A DNA stretch of 64,000 nt from Buttiauxella sp. A111 (GTDB lineage Bacteria; Pseudomonadota; Gammaproteobacteria; Enterobacterales; Enterobacteriaceae): NCBI RefSeq assembly GCF_014189855.1, contig NZ_BJFN01000001.1, positions 372,001 through 436,000 of the forward strand, in the 5' to 3' direction. Position 1 is the stretch's first letter, and every line of letters begins with the position of its first letter. The notes beneath the pieces are model-generated. The model saw nothing but the letters and a program-made list of their open reading frames with translations. It searched no databases and was not told the DNA's origin. Shown here one piece after another: positions 35,957 through 45,200 of the stretch. Made by a program: the position numbers and the translations under genes.

Positions 35957-36403
35957 TCAATCAGCCCACTCCGGTTTATTCAGGATATGGTCTTGCCAGT
36001 CACGAACTTCGGACTCTTTAACGGCGATGTGTCTTACCGAAATGCGCTCGCCGTGCATGGCAGCTTTAGAACCGGTCAACAACGGATGCCATGCAGGTAA
36101 ATTATTACCTTCTGCTAACAGACGATATGCACAGGTGTGCGGCAACCATTCGAAGGTCGGCAGGTTGTCGCGCGTGAGCTTGATACAGTCTGGTTCGTAG
36201 TCAAAGCGACGGGCATAGTTTTTACACTGGCACGTTTTGATGTTCAGTTGCTTACAGGCGACGTTGGTGAAATAGATTTCATCCGTATCTTCGTCCATCA
36301 ATTTATGCAAACAGCACTGGCCGCAGCCGTCGCAGAGAGATTCCCACTCCGCGTCACTCATTTCGTCAAGTGTTTTGCACTGCCAGAACGGCGCTGTAGT
36401 CAT
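35957..36403 (-). CDS. ycgN: UPF0260 cysteine-cluster protein YcgN
   Basis: Conserved cytosolic protein of unknown function (UPF0260, YkgJ-like zinc/iron-chelating family), 148 residues. A Cys-rich core, [12 protein letters not shown] then [17 protein letters not shown], suggests a metal or Fe-S site. The frame opens 10 codons earlier, but ATG 36403 gives [17 protein letters not shown], close to the E. coli N-terminus. The last 11 codons form the prophage attachment site; the element restores the gene with synonymous codons, so YcgN remains intact. The 3' untranslated region now comes from the prophage. Confidence 0.93.
   Translation of the reverse strand: MTTAPFWQCKTLDEMSDAEWESLCDGCGQCCLHKLMDEDTDEIYFTNVACKQLNIKTCQCKNYARRFDYEPDCIKLTRDNLPTFEWLPHTCAYRLLAEGNNLPAWHPLLTGSKAAMHGERISVRHIAVKESEVRDWQDHILNKPEWAD
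35960..35992 (-). repeat. attR: 3' end of ycgN
   Basis: The last codons of the intact ycgN, the partner of the copy at 26056-26088. Thirty of the 33 bases agree apart from third-position changes, and the encoded peptide is identical. Confidence 0.82.
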
Positions 36404-36490
36404 GATGGTGTCCCGTAATAAAAACAAGCGCACCTTATAAACACTCTGAGCCTGAGATGCAAGTTTTGCCGCCCGCCGGCGGCAAATTGA

Positions 36491-37150
36491 TTATAGAACG
36501 CGCGTGGTCAGACTGTGGTTAGCGAAGCTAACTTCGAGTTCATCACCGCTGCTCAGCGGCCCAACGCCCTCCGGGGTGCCAGTGAGAATGACATCTCCGG
36601 CACGTAAGGTGAAGTATCGGCTCATATATGCAATTAACGGGACAATCTTGTGGATCATATCGGAGGTACTGCCCTGCTGGCGGATTTCACCATTGATCTT
36701 CAAGCCAAGCGCGGTATTTTGCGGATCGCCGTTAAATTCACTGGCCGGAACAAAACCAGAAATCGGGCACGAATTATCGAATCCTTTGGCCTTTTCCCAC
36801 GGTTGGCCCGCTTTTTTCAGTTTGCCTTGTAAATCACGCAACGTAAGATCAAGCGCTACGCCGTATCCCGCAATAGCCTTACTCACATGTTCATCCGTTG
36901 CCTTTCTCAAGGTTGAACCAATCAGAATCGCCAGTTCTACTTCGTGGTGAACAGAACCAAAATCCTGAGGCAGAACCAGAGGCTGACGAATATCGCACAG
37001 CGCACTTTCGGGTTTAATGAACAACACCGGTTCGTCTGGTGTCGCACTGCCCATCTCTTTGATATGTTTTGCGTAGTTACTCCCTACGCACACTACTTTG
37101 CTGACCGGAAAATCCAGCAGCGCACCCTGCCAATTATGATGCTGATACAT
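36491..37150 (-). CDS. ycgM: Fumarylacetoacetate hydrolase family protein YcgM
   Basis: Cytosolic FAH-family enzyme, 219 residues as in E. coli, related to FAHD1 and bacterial acylpyruvases, with Mg2+-dependent action on small 2-keto acids. The E. coli enzyme's in vivo role is unsettled. Visible metal-site segments are FGSVHHEVELAILIG (Glu-x-Glu motif) and VALDLTLRDLQ. The C-terminal GDVILTGTPEGVGPLSSGDE loop is diagnostic of the family. AGG precedes the ATG. Same strand as ycgN, 87 bases upstream of it, the K-12 order. Confidence 0.93.
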   Translation of the reverse strand: MYQHHNWQGALLDFPVSKVVCVGSNYAKHIKEMGSATPDEPVLFIKPESALCDIRQPLVLPQDFGSVHHEVELAILIGSTLRKATDEHVSKAIAGYGVALDLTLRDLQGKLKKAGQPWEKAKGFDNSCPISGFVPASEFNGDPQNTALGLKINGEIRQQGSTSDMIHKIVPLIAYMSRYFTLRAGDVILTGTPEGVGPLSSGDELEVSFANHSLTTRVL

Positions 37151-37228
37151 GCCTTTCCTCTGCGTCGTTGTGTTAACTGCATTTGATACTAGAGAAAAAA
37201 AACGCCACTGAATACTGATGAATCTACG

Positions 37229-38299
37229 TTATCGTGCGATTGCATCCGCCATCATACCGATGCTTATCGCAAAGTAGTAAGAACGGTTCCAGTGCATAAT
37301 TGTGCGGAAGTTGTTGTAGACCAGAAATGAACGCCCCTGATTGTCCTCCGGTGTCACGATCCAGGCTTTTTGTTTAGAGGCGTGCAATGGCGTTCCATCT
37401 TTAAGTGTGATACCTAATTTCTGCCACTGACTGACGGTTTTGCCCTGGTTGGTTTTAGTGCCCGCAATGGCGCTATCGAAATCCTTTGGTAAGACGACTT
37501 CTTTGCCCCATGAGCCCCCCGCTTTCCAACCTTCAGTTTTCAGATAATTGGCTGTGGAAGCAAAAACATCGCTGGTGCTCTGCCAGATATCAATTTTACC
37601 GTCACCATCGCCATCAGCACCGTAGTGCAGATACGAAGTAGGCATAAACTGGTTCTGCCCCATCGCACCCGCCCACGAGCCTTTCAGCTCCGCTACGTTG
37701 ATGTGCCCCTGATCGAGAATTTTCAAAGCCGCCATCAACTCTTTTGTGAAAAAGGCCTCCCGTCGTCCTTCAAAGGCAAGCGTTGCAAGGGCAGAAATGA
37801 TGTCTTCTTTTCCCTGTATTTCACCAAAATGACTTTCCATCGCCCACAGCGACACGATGTACTGACTTTGCACCTCAGTCCGTTTACTGATTTGCTCTAA
37901 TTCGCTTCGATGCTGCTGATACTGAGCGCGTGCTTTTTCAATCTTTTCCGGTGTAATAACCCGCGTCAGATATTCATCAAGCATGATTTTCTTTTCAAGC
38001 TGGTTCTGGTCAGATTTTATGACCCGATCAACAAAATGGACGTTTGCGAATGCGCTGTTGATGGTGTTGCCGCTAATGCCCTGCGCCCTGGCCTGCGCTT
38101 TAAGGGTTTCAACATAAGCGGGGAATTCGGCGGGATCACGCCCCTGCTGTGCAAGTGTGATTGGCGCGGGTGCAGCTTCAGACTTAGGTGCAATCGGTGT
38201 GTTAACAAGGGATTGCGCCTGCTCCTCGGCAGATGTTGCGCCCAAACTGCTAAGCATAAAGGCGATGACCGTTAAACAAATTGCTGGAGTTTTCATCAT
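37229..38299 (-). CDS. Lytic murein transglycosylase (MltB/family 103-like)
   Basis: Periplasmic enzyme cutting peptidoglycan glycan strands. The protein has 356 residues, with a cleavable signal peptide (ICLTVIAFMLSSLGATSAEE) and no lipobox. The catalytic Glu is in SLWAMESHFGEIQG. Family 103 features follow: LATLAFEGRREAFFTKEL, GSWAGAMGQNQFMPTSYLHY, DGDGKIDIW and the C-terminal NNFRTIMHWNRSYYFAISI. It has no K-12 counterpart at this position, but Salmonella-type genomes carry one beside the min genes (recall). I give no symbol, because several MltB paralogues exist. Either ATG 38299 or the next codon could start it. Confidence 0.85.
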   Translation of the reverse strand: MMKTPAICLTVIAFMLSSLGATSAEEQAQSLVNTPIAPKSEAAPAPITLAQQGRDPAEFPAYVETLKAQARAQGISGNTINSAFANVHFVDRVIKSDQNQLEKKIMLDEYLTRVITPEKIEKARAQYQQHRSELEQISKRTEVQSQYIVSLWAMESHFGEIQGKEDIISALATLAFEGRREAFFTKELMAALKILDQGHINVAELKGSWAGAMGQNQFMPTSYLHYGADGDGDGKIDIWQSTSDVFASTANYLKTEGWKAGGSWGKEVVLPKDFDSAIAGTKTNQGKTVSQWQKLGITLKDGTPLHASKQKAWIVTPEDNQGRSFLVYNNFRTIMHWNRSYYFAISIGMMADAIAR

Positions 38300-38371
38300 T
38301 TTCCCCGCGGTGATTTGTTCTAAGTATCATCTACCTTTATGTATAGGAAAGATTTGGCACTCGTCCGAAAC

Positions 38372-38647
38372 TTATTTTTTCGGACTATTTTCGAGATGCA
38401 TTTTTAACAAACTTTCTGGCGGCGGTGGCAATTGCAAATAATAGCCCTCGTCTTTGAGTGCCTGTTTTACTTTTTCGATATCGGCACTGGCCAGTTTTTT
38501 ACTCCCATCAAGCGGTAATAACATCGCCAATTGGGGTACGCCAAAACCTTTCATCAATTCTTCGGGAACTCGAGAGAAATCGTCTTTTTTTTCGACATAG
38601 AGATATGTCTGGTCACGTTTGCTACTTCTGTAGATCACACAAAACAT
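38372..38647 (-). CDS. ycgL: YcgL domain protein
   Basis: Small cytosolic protein of 91 residues, YcgL fold, function unknown. It begins [20 protein letters not shown] and contains the family core [20 protein letters not shown] and [13 protein letters not shown]. Divergent from minC with about 125 bases between them, as in E. coli. Confidence 0.9.
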   Translation of the reverse strand: MFCVIYRSSKRDQTYLYVEKKDDFSRVPEELMKGFGVPQLAMLLPLDGSKKLASADIEKVKQALKDEGYYLQLPPPPESLLKMHLENSPKK

Positions 38648-38772
38648 TTTTTTTACTCTATTTTCGCCAGATGGTGGCTTGCCTGAATATACCTGTGACT
38701 ATAACATGCCATATGTACTTCGGAATATCGTCCCACATCAGTGGGGATTATACCCAATTGAGTAAGGCCAGG

Positions 38773-39480
38773 ATGTCAAACACGCCAATCGAGTTAAAAG
38801 GCAGCAGTTTTACCTTATCAGTGCTTCATTTACATGATGCGCAACCCGAGGTGATTCTCCAGGCCCTTCAGGAAAAAGTATCCCAGGCTCCCGCCTTTCT
38901 GAAAAATGCACCTGTGGTGGTGAATGTTGCCAGTCTGGATGGTTCAGTTAACTGGAAAAATGTCCAGCAAGCTGTCGTTTCTTCCGGATTGCGGGTTGTC
39001 GGTATTAGTGGCTGTAAAGACGAAGCGCTAAAAAAAGAAATTGAGCGTGCCGGCTTGCCATTGCTGACCGAAGGGAAAGAAAAAAATTCACGTGCTAAAG
39101 CCGTGCCCGCTGAGGTTGCAGCCCCTGTCGAGCCAATTGTTAACTCGGTCACAAAAACGCGTTTGATTGATACCCCGGTTCGCTCCGGACAGCGTATTTA
39201 TGCACCAAACTGTGATTTGATTATCACCAATCACGTCAGTGCCGGTGCAGAACTTATAGCTGATGGTAATATTCATGTTTACGGCATGATGCGTGGCCGT
39301 GCCCTGGCGGGTGCCAGCGGCGATCGTGAAGCACAAATATTCTGTACAAATCTTGCTGCTGAGCTGGTCTCAATAGCGGGTGAATACTGGCTGAGTGAAC
39401 AAATACCAGCTGATTATTATGGGAAAGCGGCACGCTTGAGTTTGGCCAGTGGTGCTCTCTCCGTTCAACCTTTGAATTAA
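38773..39480 (+). CDS. minC: Septum site-determining protein MinC
   Basis: Inhibitor of FtsZ assembly, placed at the poles by MinD. The protein has 235 residues: an N-terminal FtsZ-inhibiting domain (about 1-110), a charged linker (about 110-135) and the C-terminal beta-helix that binds MinD ([20 protein letters not shown] onward, [21 protein letters not shown]). The open frame extends over 100 codons upstream, but ATG 38773 has AAGG just before it and gives the conserved [19 protein letters not shown]. First gene of minCDE. Confidence 0.96.
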   Translation: MSNTPIELKGSSFTLSVLHLHDAQPEVILQALQEKVSQAPAFLKNAPVVVNVASLDGSVNWKNVQQAVVSSGLRVVGISGCKDEALKKEIERAGLPLLTEGKEKNSRAKAVPAEVAAPVEPIVNSVTKTRLIDTPVRSGQRIYAPNCDLIITNHVSAGAELIADGNIHVYGMMRGRALAGASGDREAQIFCTNLAAELVSIAGEYWLSEQIPADYYGKAARLSLASGALSVQPLN

Positions 39481-39504
39481 GCCCTTTTAACAAGGAATTC
39501 CTTT

Positions 39505-40317
39505 ATGGCACGCATTATTGTTGTTACATCGGGTAAAGGGGGCGTCGGTAAGACCACGTCCAGCGCGGCCATCGCTACGGGTTTGGCCCAGAAGGGAAGA
39601 AAAACCGTCGTAATCGATTTTGATATTGGCCTGCGTAACCTGGATTTGATTATGGGCTGCGAGCGTCGTGTGGTTTACGATTTCGTCAACGTTATTCAAG
39701 GCGATGCCACACTTAATCAGGCGTTAATCAGAGATAAACGCACCGAGCAGCTCTATATTCTCCCGGCATCGCAGACTCGCGATAAAGACGCCCTCACTCG
39801 CGAAGGCGTGGCGAAAGTGCTTGAAGACCTGAAAAATATGGACTTCGAATTTATCGTTTGTGATTCCCCTGCGGGTATTGAAACAGGCGCATTAATGGCG
39901 CTCTATTTCGCCGATGAAGCGATTATCACCACCAACCCGGAAGTGTCGTCCGTCCGCGACTCTGACCGCATTCTGGGTATTCTTTCGTCTAAATCTCGCC
40001 GTGCAGAAAACGGTGAGTCGCCGATTAAAGAACATCTGCTGTTAACTCGCTACAACCCAGGCCGTGTGACGCGCGGGGATATGCTAAGCATGGAAGATGT
40101 GCTGGAAATCCTACGCATTCCATTGGTTGGGGTTATCCCGGAAGATCAATCTGTTCTGCGCGCGTCAAACCAGGGTGAGCCGGTCATTCTTGACCAGGAA
40201 GCTGACGCTGGTAAAGCTTACGCAGATACTGTTGAACGCCTGCTTGGCGAAGATCGCCCTTTCCGCTTCATTGAAGAAGAGAAGAAAGGCTTCCTCAAAC
40301 GCCTGTTCGGAGGATAA
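39505..40317 (+). CDS. minD: Septum site-determining ATPase MinD
   Basis: Membrane-associating ATPase that recruits MinC and oscillates pole to pole with MinE. The protein has 270 residues. The deviant Walker A motif GKGGVGKTTSS starts at residue 10. Switch segments are IDFDIGLRNLDLIMG and FIVCDSPAGIE, and the C-terminal amphipathic membrane-targeting helix is FLKRLFGG. Twenty-four bases after minC, with AAGGAA before the ATG; minE follows after 3 bases. Confidence 0.97.
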   Translation: MARIIVVTSGKGGVGKTTSSAAIATGLAQKGRKTVVIDFDIGLRNLDLIMGCERRVVYDFVNVIQGDATLNQALIRDKRTEQLYILPASQTRDKDALTREGVAKVLEDLKNMDFEFIVCDSPAGIETGALMALYFADEAIITTNPEVSSVRDSDRILGILSSKSRRAENGESPIKEHLLLTRYNPGRVTRGDMLSMEDVLEILRIPLVGVIPEDQSVLRASNQGEPVILDQEADAGKAYADTVERLLGEDRPFRFIEEEKKGFLKRLFGG

Positions 40318-40320
40318 GTT

Positions 40321-40599
40321 ATGGCATTATTAGACTTTTTTCTCTCACGGAAAAAGAACACCGCCAACATTGCAAAAGAACGCCTGCAAATTATCGTTGC
40401 AGAACGCCGCCGTGGTGATAGTGAACCGCATTATTTACCGCAGCTAAAACGCGATATTCTGGAAGTGATCTGCAAATACGTAAAAATCGATCCAGAGATG
40501 TTAACCGTCGTTCTCGATCAAAAAGATGACGATATTTCTGTTCTGGAACTTAACGTGACGTTGCCAGAAACACAGGAAGCAACAACCAAATCTGCGTAA
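40321..40599 (+). CDS. minE: Cell division topological specificity factor MinE
   Basis: Activates MinD ATPase and confines MinCD to the poles. The protein has 92 residues, a few more than E. coli (88), the extra ones at the C-terminus ([10 protein letters not shown]). The N-terminal amphipathic [20 protein letters not shown] and the MinD-binding [11 protein letters not shown] segment are intact. Overlap-level spacing with minD (3 bases) implies coupling. A strong terminator follows. Confidence 0.96.
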   Translation: MALLDFFLSRKKNTANIAKERLQIIVAERRRGDSEPHYLPQLKRDILEVICKYVKIDPEMLTVVLDQKDDDISVLELNVTLPETQEATTKSA

Positions 40600-40611
40600 T
40601 TGATTTTCTCG

Positions 40612-40649
40612 AAATAAACCCCTGGAATAATCCTGGGGTTTATTTTTTT
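40612..40649 (+). terminator. Terminator of the min operon
   Basis: AAATAAACCCC / GGGGTTTATTT, 11-bp stem with an internal secondary stem in the loop (GGA-ATAA-TCC) and a T7 run at 40643-40649. Confidence 0.95.
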
Positions 40650-40700
40650 GTTATGACAACCCGATATTAATTCAGACTATTCTTAATAGCGCTTCGTATA

Positions 40701-41822
40701 TTAATAATCTGCCAGCAATGTTTTTAACGCTTCGCCCATTACTTGCCCACGCCATCCACTGATTAATTCCGGCTGCATCGTTTGTGATTTTAATTGCCAG
40801 TGCCAGTTCAACAACTGGTTAATTTGTCGACGCGAAGCAAGCAATTCAGCGCTTAAACCACAAGTCTCACTCACTTGCTGTACTAACGCCTTAATCGCTT
40901 TAAATACACGGCGATAACCCGGCATATCGACCAGATTGCTTAATGGTTCTGGTAATTCATCTTCAGATAACGCCTGAGCTTCTTCAACCATCGCCAACAG
41001 CGCTTTGCCGTGGAATCGGATTTCGCTACCGCTCAGACCCAGATGTTCCAGCTCACCCAACGACCCTGGCATGTAACGCGCAACCTGCCAAAGATGTTCT
41101 TCGCGAACCACGAAATTGACAGCCATATCGCGTTCGCGCGCTTTGCGCAGACGCCATGAAGCCAGTTTCTTCAGACAAGCCAGCTGGCGAGTTCTTAACT
41201 GCCATGCGTTGCCGATTTCACGCCATGCTTCTTCGGGATCCAGTACATCCTGACGACGTGCCGCCATCAGGTTACATTCATCCAGCGCCGCCTCCATCCA
41301 ACCTGCGGCTTGTGTCTCTTCCATCAACTTGTGCGCAATAGGCAGCAAATACAGCACATCTGCGGCAGCATAATCACACTGGCGCTCAGTCAGCGGGCGC
41401 GCAAGCCAGTCGGTACGAGATTCACTTTTATCCAGCGCAATACCCGTGAAGGACTCAACGATAGTGGCAAAACCACAAGAGAGCGGGCGTCCACTAAATG
41501 CCGCCAGAATCTGCGTATCAATAAACGGGTCCGGCAACATGCCAAACGCATTGAGGAATACTTCCAGATCTTCGCTACCTGCGTGCAGAAATTTAATCAC
41601 CGCCTTGTCTTGTAGCAACGCTTTAAACGGTGACCAGTCAGTGATGGTTAACGGGTCGATAAGCGAAGCCGTCTCACCGTCGTACAACTGGATCAAACCC
41701 AGTTGTGGATAGTAAGTGCGGGTACGGACAAATTCGGTATCCAGCGCAATAGCGGGAAAGTGACGAGCCGCTTCGCACACGGAGGCAAGGGCTTCATCGG
41801 TAATAATCATTTGGTAAGTCAA
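40701..41822 (-). CDS. rnd: Ribonuclease D
   Basis: 3'-5' exoribonuclease of the DEDD family that trims tRNA precursors. The protein has 373 residues. Exo motifs are visible: FPAIALDTEFVRTRTYYPQL (DxE), FLHAGSEDLEVF and CDYAAADVLYLL (final Asp). Two HRDC domains fill the C-terminal half (ELLASRRQINQLLNWHW in the second). The start is inferred as TTG 41822 (LTYQMIITDE), aligning with the known UUG start of E. coli rnd; an ATG at 41849 is in frame without a clear ribosome site. The adjacency min-rnd differs from K-12 but is normal for many relatives. Confidence 0.94.
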   Translation of the reverse strand: MTYQMIITDEALASVCEAARHFPAIALDTEFVRTRTYYPQLGLIQLYDGETASLIDPLTITDWSPFKALLQDKAVIKFLHAGSEDLEVFLNAFGMLPDPFIDTQILAAFSGRPLSCGFATIVESFTGIALDKSESRTDWLARPLTERQCDYAAADVLYLLPIAHKLMEETQAAGWMEAALDECNLMAARRQDVLDPEEAWREIGNAWQLRTRQLACLKKLASWRLRKARERDMAVNFVVREEHLWQVARYMPGSLGELEHLGLSGSEIRFHGKALLAMVEEAQALSEDELPEPLSNLVDMPGYRRVFKAIKALVQQVSETCGLSAELLASRRQINQLLNWHWQLKSQTMQPELISGWRGQVMGEALKTLLADY

Positions 41823-41853
41823 ATTCAGTTCTCTTAGGTTTGCGCCCATAAAA

Positions 41854-41874
41854 AACGCCGGCAGAACCGGCGTT
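41854..41874 (-). terminator. Terminator of fadD
   Basis: AACGCCGG-TTCTG-CCGGCGTT on the minus strand, followed by TTTT. It lies 20 bases after the fadD stop and overlaps the upstream end of rnd. Confidence 0.9.
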
Positions 41875-41893
41875 AGGGCGACTGACTCGGAGC

Positions 41894-43579
41894 TCAGGCG
41901 TTATTGTTGCCTTTACTGACCGATTCGTCACGTAGTTCTCGTCGTAAAATTTTGCCAACGTTTGATTTTGGCAGCTCTTCGCGGAACTCAACTAGCTTCG
42001 GTACTTTGTAACCTGTGAGGTGGCGGCGGCAAAAAACAACCAATGCCTCTTCGGTTAAAGAAGGATCTTTTTTTACGACGAAGATTTTTACTGCTTCGCC
42101 GGATGCGCCACTTGGGACACCGACTGCCGCGACTTCAAGCACACCGCTATGCTGCATGACGACATCTTCGATTTCGTTCGGGTAGACGTTAAAACCCGAA
42201 ACCAGAATCATATCTTTCTTACGGTCGACGATGCGCATAAAGCCCTCTTCGTCCATGACCGCAATATCTCCGGTACGCAGCCAACCGTCTTGCAAAATTT
42301 CATCCGTCGCATCAGGGCGCTGCCAGTAGCCCAGCATCACCTGCGGCCCTTTCACGCACAGTTCGCCCGGCTCACCAGGAGGCACTTCCTCACCTTCGTC
42401 ATCAATCATCTTCACTTCGGTTGATGGCACCGGCAAACCAATACTCCCACTGTGGTAATCCATGTCATGCGGATTCGCACTCACCAGCGGTGCACACTCG
42501 GTCAAACCGTAGCCTTCAAGCAGAAAACGGCCCGTCAGTTTTTCCCAGCGTTCAGCAACGGCATGTTGCACCGGCATTCCCCCTCCTGCAGAAAGATGCA
42601 GGCTTGAGAAGTCGAGTTGTTGGAATTCTTTGTTGTTGAGTAACGCATTAAATAGCGTGTTAACGCCGGTCATGGCAGTAAACGGATACTTCGCCAGTTC
42701 TTTCACCAGCCCCGGAATATCACGCGGGTTAGTTATCAGCAGGTTCTGCCCGCCAATCTCAATAAACAGCAGGCAGTTCATCGTCAGGGCAAAAATGTGA
42801 TAAAGCGGTAACGCCGTCACCACCAGCTCTTTGCGCTCAAACAATAATGGGCTATATGCCGCTCTGACTTGCTCAAGGTTCGCCAACATGTTGCGGTGTG
42901 TCAGCATCGCCCCTTTGGCAACTCCCGTCGTGCCACCGGTATATTGCAGGAACGCGAGGTCAGCACTCACAATTTCAGGCTTAATGTACTGGAGGCGATA
43001 ACCCTGTTGCAGCGCACTGCGGAACGAAATGGCATCAGGCAGATGGTACTTCGGCACCAAACGTTTGACGTACTTAACAACGAAGTTGACCAGGGTGCCT
43101 TTTGCCGCGGAAAGCTGATCGCCCATGCGGGTCAAAATAACGTGTTTTACCTGGGTCTTTTCGACAACCTTTTCCAGGGTGTGCGCAAAGTTAGAGACAA
43201 TCACAATGGCGCTTGCACCGCTATCGTTGAGTTGATGTTCAAGCTCACGCGGGGTGTACAATGGGTTGACGTTTACGACCACCATACCCGCACGCAAAAT
43301 ACCAAACAACGCAACGGGGTACTGCAACAGATTCGGCATCATTAGCGCAACGCGATCGCCCTTCTGCAGGCCAAGACCCTGCTGTAAATATGCAGCAAAA
43401 GCACGGCTTCGCTCTTCCAGCTTACGGAACGTCATCACTTCGCCCATATTCACGAATGCAGGCTGATCGGCATAACGTGCCGTTGCTTGCTCAAACATAT
43501 CAACCAGGGACTGATAACGGTCAGGATTTATCTCAGCCGCAACATCGGCTGGGTAGCGGTTAAGCCAAACCTTCTTCAA
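41894..43579 (-). CDS. fadD: Long-chain fatty acyl-CoA synthetase
   Basis: Inner-membrane-associated ligase that activates long-chain fatty acids on uptake. The protein has 561 residues when started at TTG 43579 ([13 protein letters not shown]), the E. coli length and start codon; GGTGG lies about 8 bases upstream. The P-loop-like AMP motif is [17 protein letters not shown]. The [10 protein letters not shown] motif and the FACS signature ([34 protein letters not shown]) are intact. A FadR operator lies 73-89 bases upstream, so repression by the fadR product of this window is expected. Confidence 0.96.
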   Translation of the reverse strand: MKKVWLNRYPADVAAEINPDRYQSLVDMFEQATARYADQPAFVNMGEVMTFRKLEERSRAFAAYLQQGLGLQKGDRVALMMPNLLQYPVALFGILRAGMVVVNVNPLYTPRELEHQLNDSGASAIVIVSNFAHTLEKVVEKTQVKHVILTRMGDQLSAAKGTLVNFVVKYVKRLVPKYHLPDAISFRSALQQGYRLQYIKPEIVSADLAFLQYTGGTTGVAKGAMLTHRNMLANLEQVRAAYSPLLFERKELVVTALPLYHIFALTMNCLLFIEIGGQNLLITNPRDIPGLVKELAKYPFTAMTGVNTLFNALLNNKEFQQLDFSSLHLSAGGGMPVQHAVAERWEKLTGRFLLEGYGLTECAPLVSANPHDMDYHSGSIGLPVPSTEVKMIDDEGEEVPPGEPGELCVKGPQVMLGYWQRPDATDEILQDGWLRTGDIAVMDEEGFMRIVDRKKDMILVSGFNVYPNEIEDVVMQHSGVLEVAAVGVPSGASGEAVKIFVVKKDPSLTEEALVVFCRRHLTGYKVPKLVEFREELPKSNVGKILRRELRDESVSKGNNNA

Positions 43580-43651
43580 GGATCCACCTCTGAATTTATT
43601 ATTCGTCGTCATCACAACCCCAATATAGAAACACGTCGTTAACATAATATT

Positions 43652-43668
43652 AACTCAGCGTACCAGTT
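43652..43668 (-). promoter_or_regulatory. FadR operator upstream of fadD
   Basis: On the minus strand AACTGGTACGCTGAGTT, close to the FadR consensus ATCTGGTACGACCAGAT and closer still to the K-12 fadD site as I recall it. Confidence 0.75.
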
Positions 43669-43737
43669 TATTAATTAGACTGATTTAAGGTTGCGAAGCA
43701 CATCACTAATTATTTTTATTCGATTGTTTAAATAAAT

Positions 43738-43760
43738 AGACAGCGGACATGCCGCTGCCT
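43738..43760 (-). terminator. Hairpin after yeaY
   Basis: CAGCGG-CATGT-CCGCTG on the minus strand, followed by TCTATTTATTT, 27 bases after the yeaY stop. Confidence 0.55.
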
Positions 43761-43783
43761 ATTTAGCTCGGTAAAACAAACAA

Positions 43784-44389
43784 TTACTCAGTTACGATAG
43801 TCTGTACCTGTGCAGGGCCTGGATTATACCATCCACCGCCGCCCCACATCCCGCCGTAGCCATAACGCCCACGATAAGGATACGGCCCGCCCCAGAACCA
43901 CGGGTCGATGGGTTGTGGTGGCATGACAATTTGTTGCGTGACACGCCAGCGTTTATAGCCATTTACCTGCATCACCATATATCGATAGGCAGTTTCGCCT
44001 ACTTTGCCTTCAACCACGCCGGTGATTGGGCCAACTACGGTGACTAATTGTCCACGGAAGTCTACTGGATCGAGGAAGCCATTTACGTCAGCGTAAATAC
44101 GCCCTCTTGAAGGCTCACCCAATTGCGGGCGCGCGCCGTCATCGAGGCTAACCGTGGCAATTTCCAGCCGTGTTTTGCCTTGTTTGTTATCGATGTTCAC
44201 CACTCGCCCGCCAAATCGCGCTTCTTGCCCAACGTAGAGTTGCGGCGCGTTCATCACGCGCGCTAAATCTTGTTGGGGCGTGGCACTGGTGCCTTTAATC
44301 GCATCGGGGATGGTGACACAACCGCTAAGCATCACTACGGCAGCAACTGCAAATAATCGGGTTACAATTCTGACATTCAAACCAGCCAT
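43784..44389 (-). CDS. yeaY: Slp-family outer-membrane lipoprotein YeaY
   Basis: Lipoprotein of the Slp family, 201 residues, role unknown (Slp relatives are starvation- or acid-inducible). The signal peptide ends VVMLSGC with lipidated Cys24. The core contains [40 protein letters not shown] and [19 protein letters not shown]. The C-terminal tail is Gly/Tyr/Trp/Pro-rich ([18 protein letters not shown]). GGAG lies about 10 bases before the ATG. It follows tsaB on the same strand after 45 bases, as in K-12. Confidence 0.92.
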   Translation of the reverse strand: MAGLNVRIVTRLFAVAAVVMLSGCVTIPDAIKGTSATPQQDLARVMNAPQLYVGQEARFGGRVVNIDNKQGKTRLEIATVSLDDGARPQLGEPSRGRIYADVNGFLDPVDFRGQLVTVVGPITGVVEGKVGETAYRYMVMQVNGYKRWRVTQQIVMPPQPIDPWFWGGPYPYRGRYGYGGMWGGGGWYNPGPAQVQTIVTE

Positions 44390-44434
44390 ATCCTTTCTCC
44401 TTAACGCAGTTTCGCTGCACGAAAACGTTGGAAA

Positions 44435-45130
44435 CTATTCTCTGCCTGGAAGCTTCTTCCATGTCACTTCGTTACGCAGATAAACCGGTTCGGCATGTTC
44501 TACCGCCACCGTACAACCATCATTTAATGCCTGAATCGCCAGAGGTAACATATCTTCTGCTGCAGGAAGAGTGACTTCACCATCGCGGATGAGTAATTCA
44601 CTGCCTTGCGCCATATCTGGCCAAGCCTGCCAGCCAGTTCCTACTGTCGCCCATTCGCCCTGAAGTTGCTTCAAACGTTCGGTAACAGCTTCAGGTTTCA
44701 GCACGGCTTCAGTTTCCTCGCCGTGCCAGACGCCGTGTTCGTCACGCTGATATTCAGCCCAATATACTTCGCCCATTCGCGCGTCGATAGCAGCCAGCAC
44801 GCGGGTCGCTTTCGTCAAACGCCACGCACCTTGCGCCATGGTGGCCAGCGTCGAAACGCCAATCATCGGCAATTCAGCACCCAGAGCCAACCCTTGCGCA
44901 ATACCAATACCGATACGCACGCCAGTAAAACTACCTGGGCCACGGCCGTAAGCAAGCGCATTCAATGCGGTCAGACCAACGTCTCCCTCATTCAGTATGT
45001 CGCGTACCAGCGGTAAAATGCGTTGGGTATGTTCACGTGGGCAGAGTTCGAAATGGGCACGGATCGCCCCTTCATTATACAGGGCAACCGAACATGCCTC
45101 TGTCGCGGTATCGATGGCTAAAATTCGCAT
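44435..45130 (-). CDS. tsaB: tRNA threonylcarbamoyladenosine biosynthesis protein TsaB
   Basis: Essential partner of TsaD in forming t6A37 of ANN-decoding tRNAs. The protein has 231 residues, the E. coli length, with the ASKHA fold. It begins [18 protein letters not shown] and contains [22 protein letters not shown], the family hallmark that contacts TsaD. It lies between yoaA (upstream, same strand, 70 bases) and yeaY. Confidence 0.96.
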   Translation of the reverse strand: MRILAIDTATEACSVALYNEGAIRAHFELCPREHTQRILPLVRDILNEGDVGLTALNALAYGRGPGSFTGVRIGIGIAQGLALGAELPMIGVSTLATMAQGAWRLTKATRVLAAIDARMGEVYWAEYQRDEHGVWHGEETEAVLKPEAVTERLKQLQGEWATVGTGWQAWPDMAQGSELLIRDGEVTLPAAEDMLPLAIQALNDGCTVAVEHAEPVYLRNEVTWKKLPGRE

Positions 45131-45200
45131 GGTATTGCCAACCTCTGGCAGGAAATAAAGGTCAAAAATCGGCGCGCATCATACCATAGCATGGCACAAA

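Larger units (their letters stand above)
26056..35992. mobile_element. Decayed prophage in the 3' end of ycgN
   Basis: A 9.9-kb phage-derived segment bounded by two copies of the last codons of ycgN (26056-26088 and 35960-35992), both encoding [11 protein letters not shown] and then stop. It contains, left to right: interrupted yedK, IS1-family remnant, O-acyltransferase, tail spike (three frames), tail tip J, NlpC/P60, fragments of a tail gene, portal, large and small terminase, and the C-terminal part of a tyrosine integrase next to the right end. Lysis, replication, repressor, capsid and most tail genes are gone. Integrase beside one attachment site is the normal arrangement. It cannot be a functional phage. 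Confidence 0.85.

Noticed and set aside
38458-38772. 105-codon upstream extension of MinC
   Set aside because: It overlaps ycgL and the intergenic promoter; ATG 38773 has the ribosome site and the conserved start.
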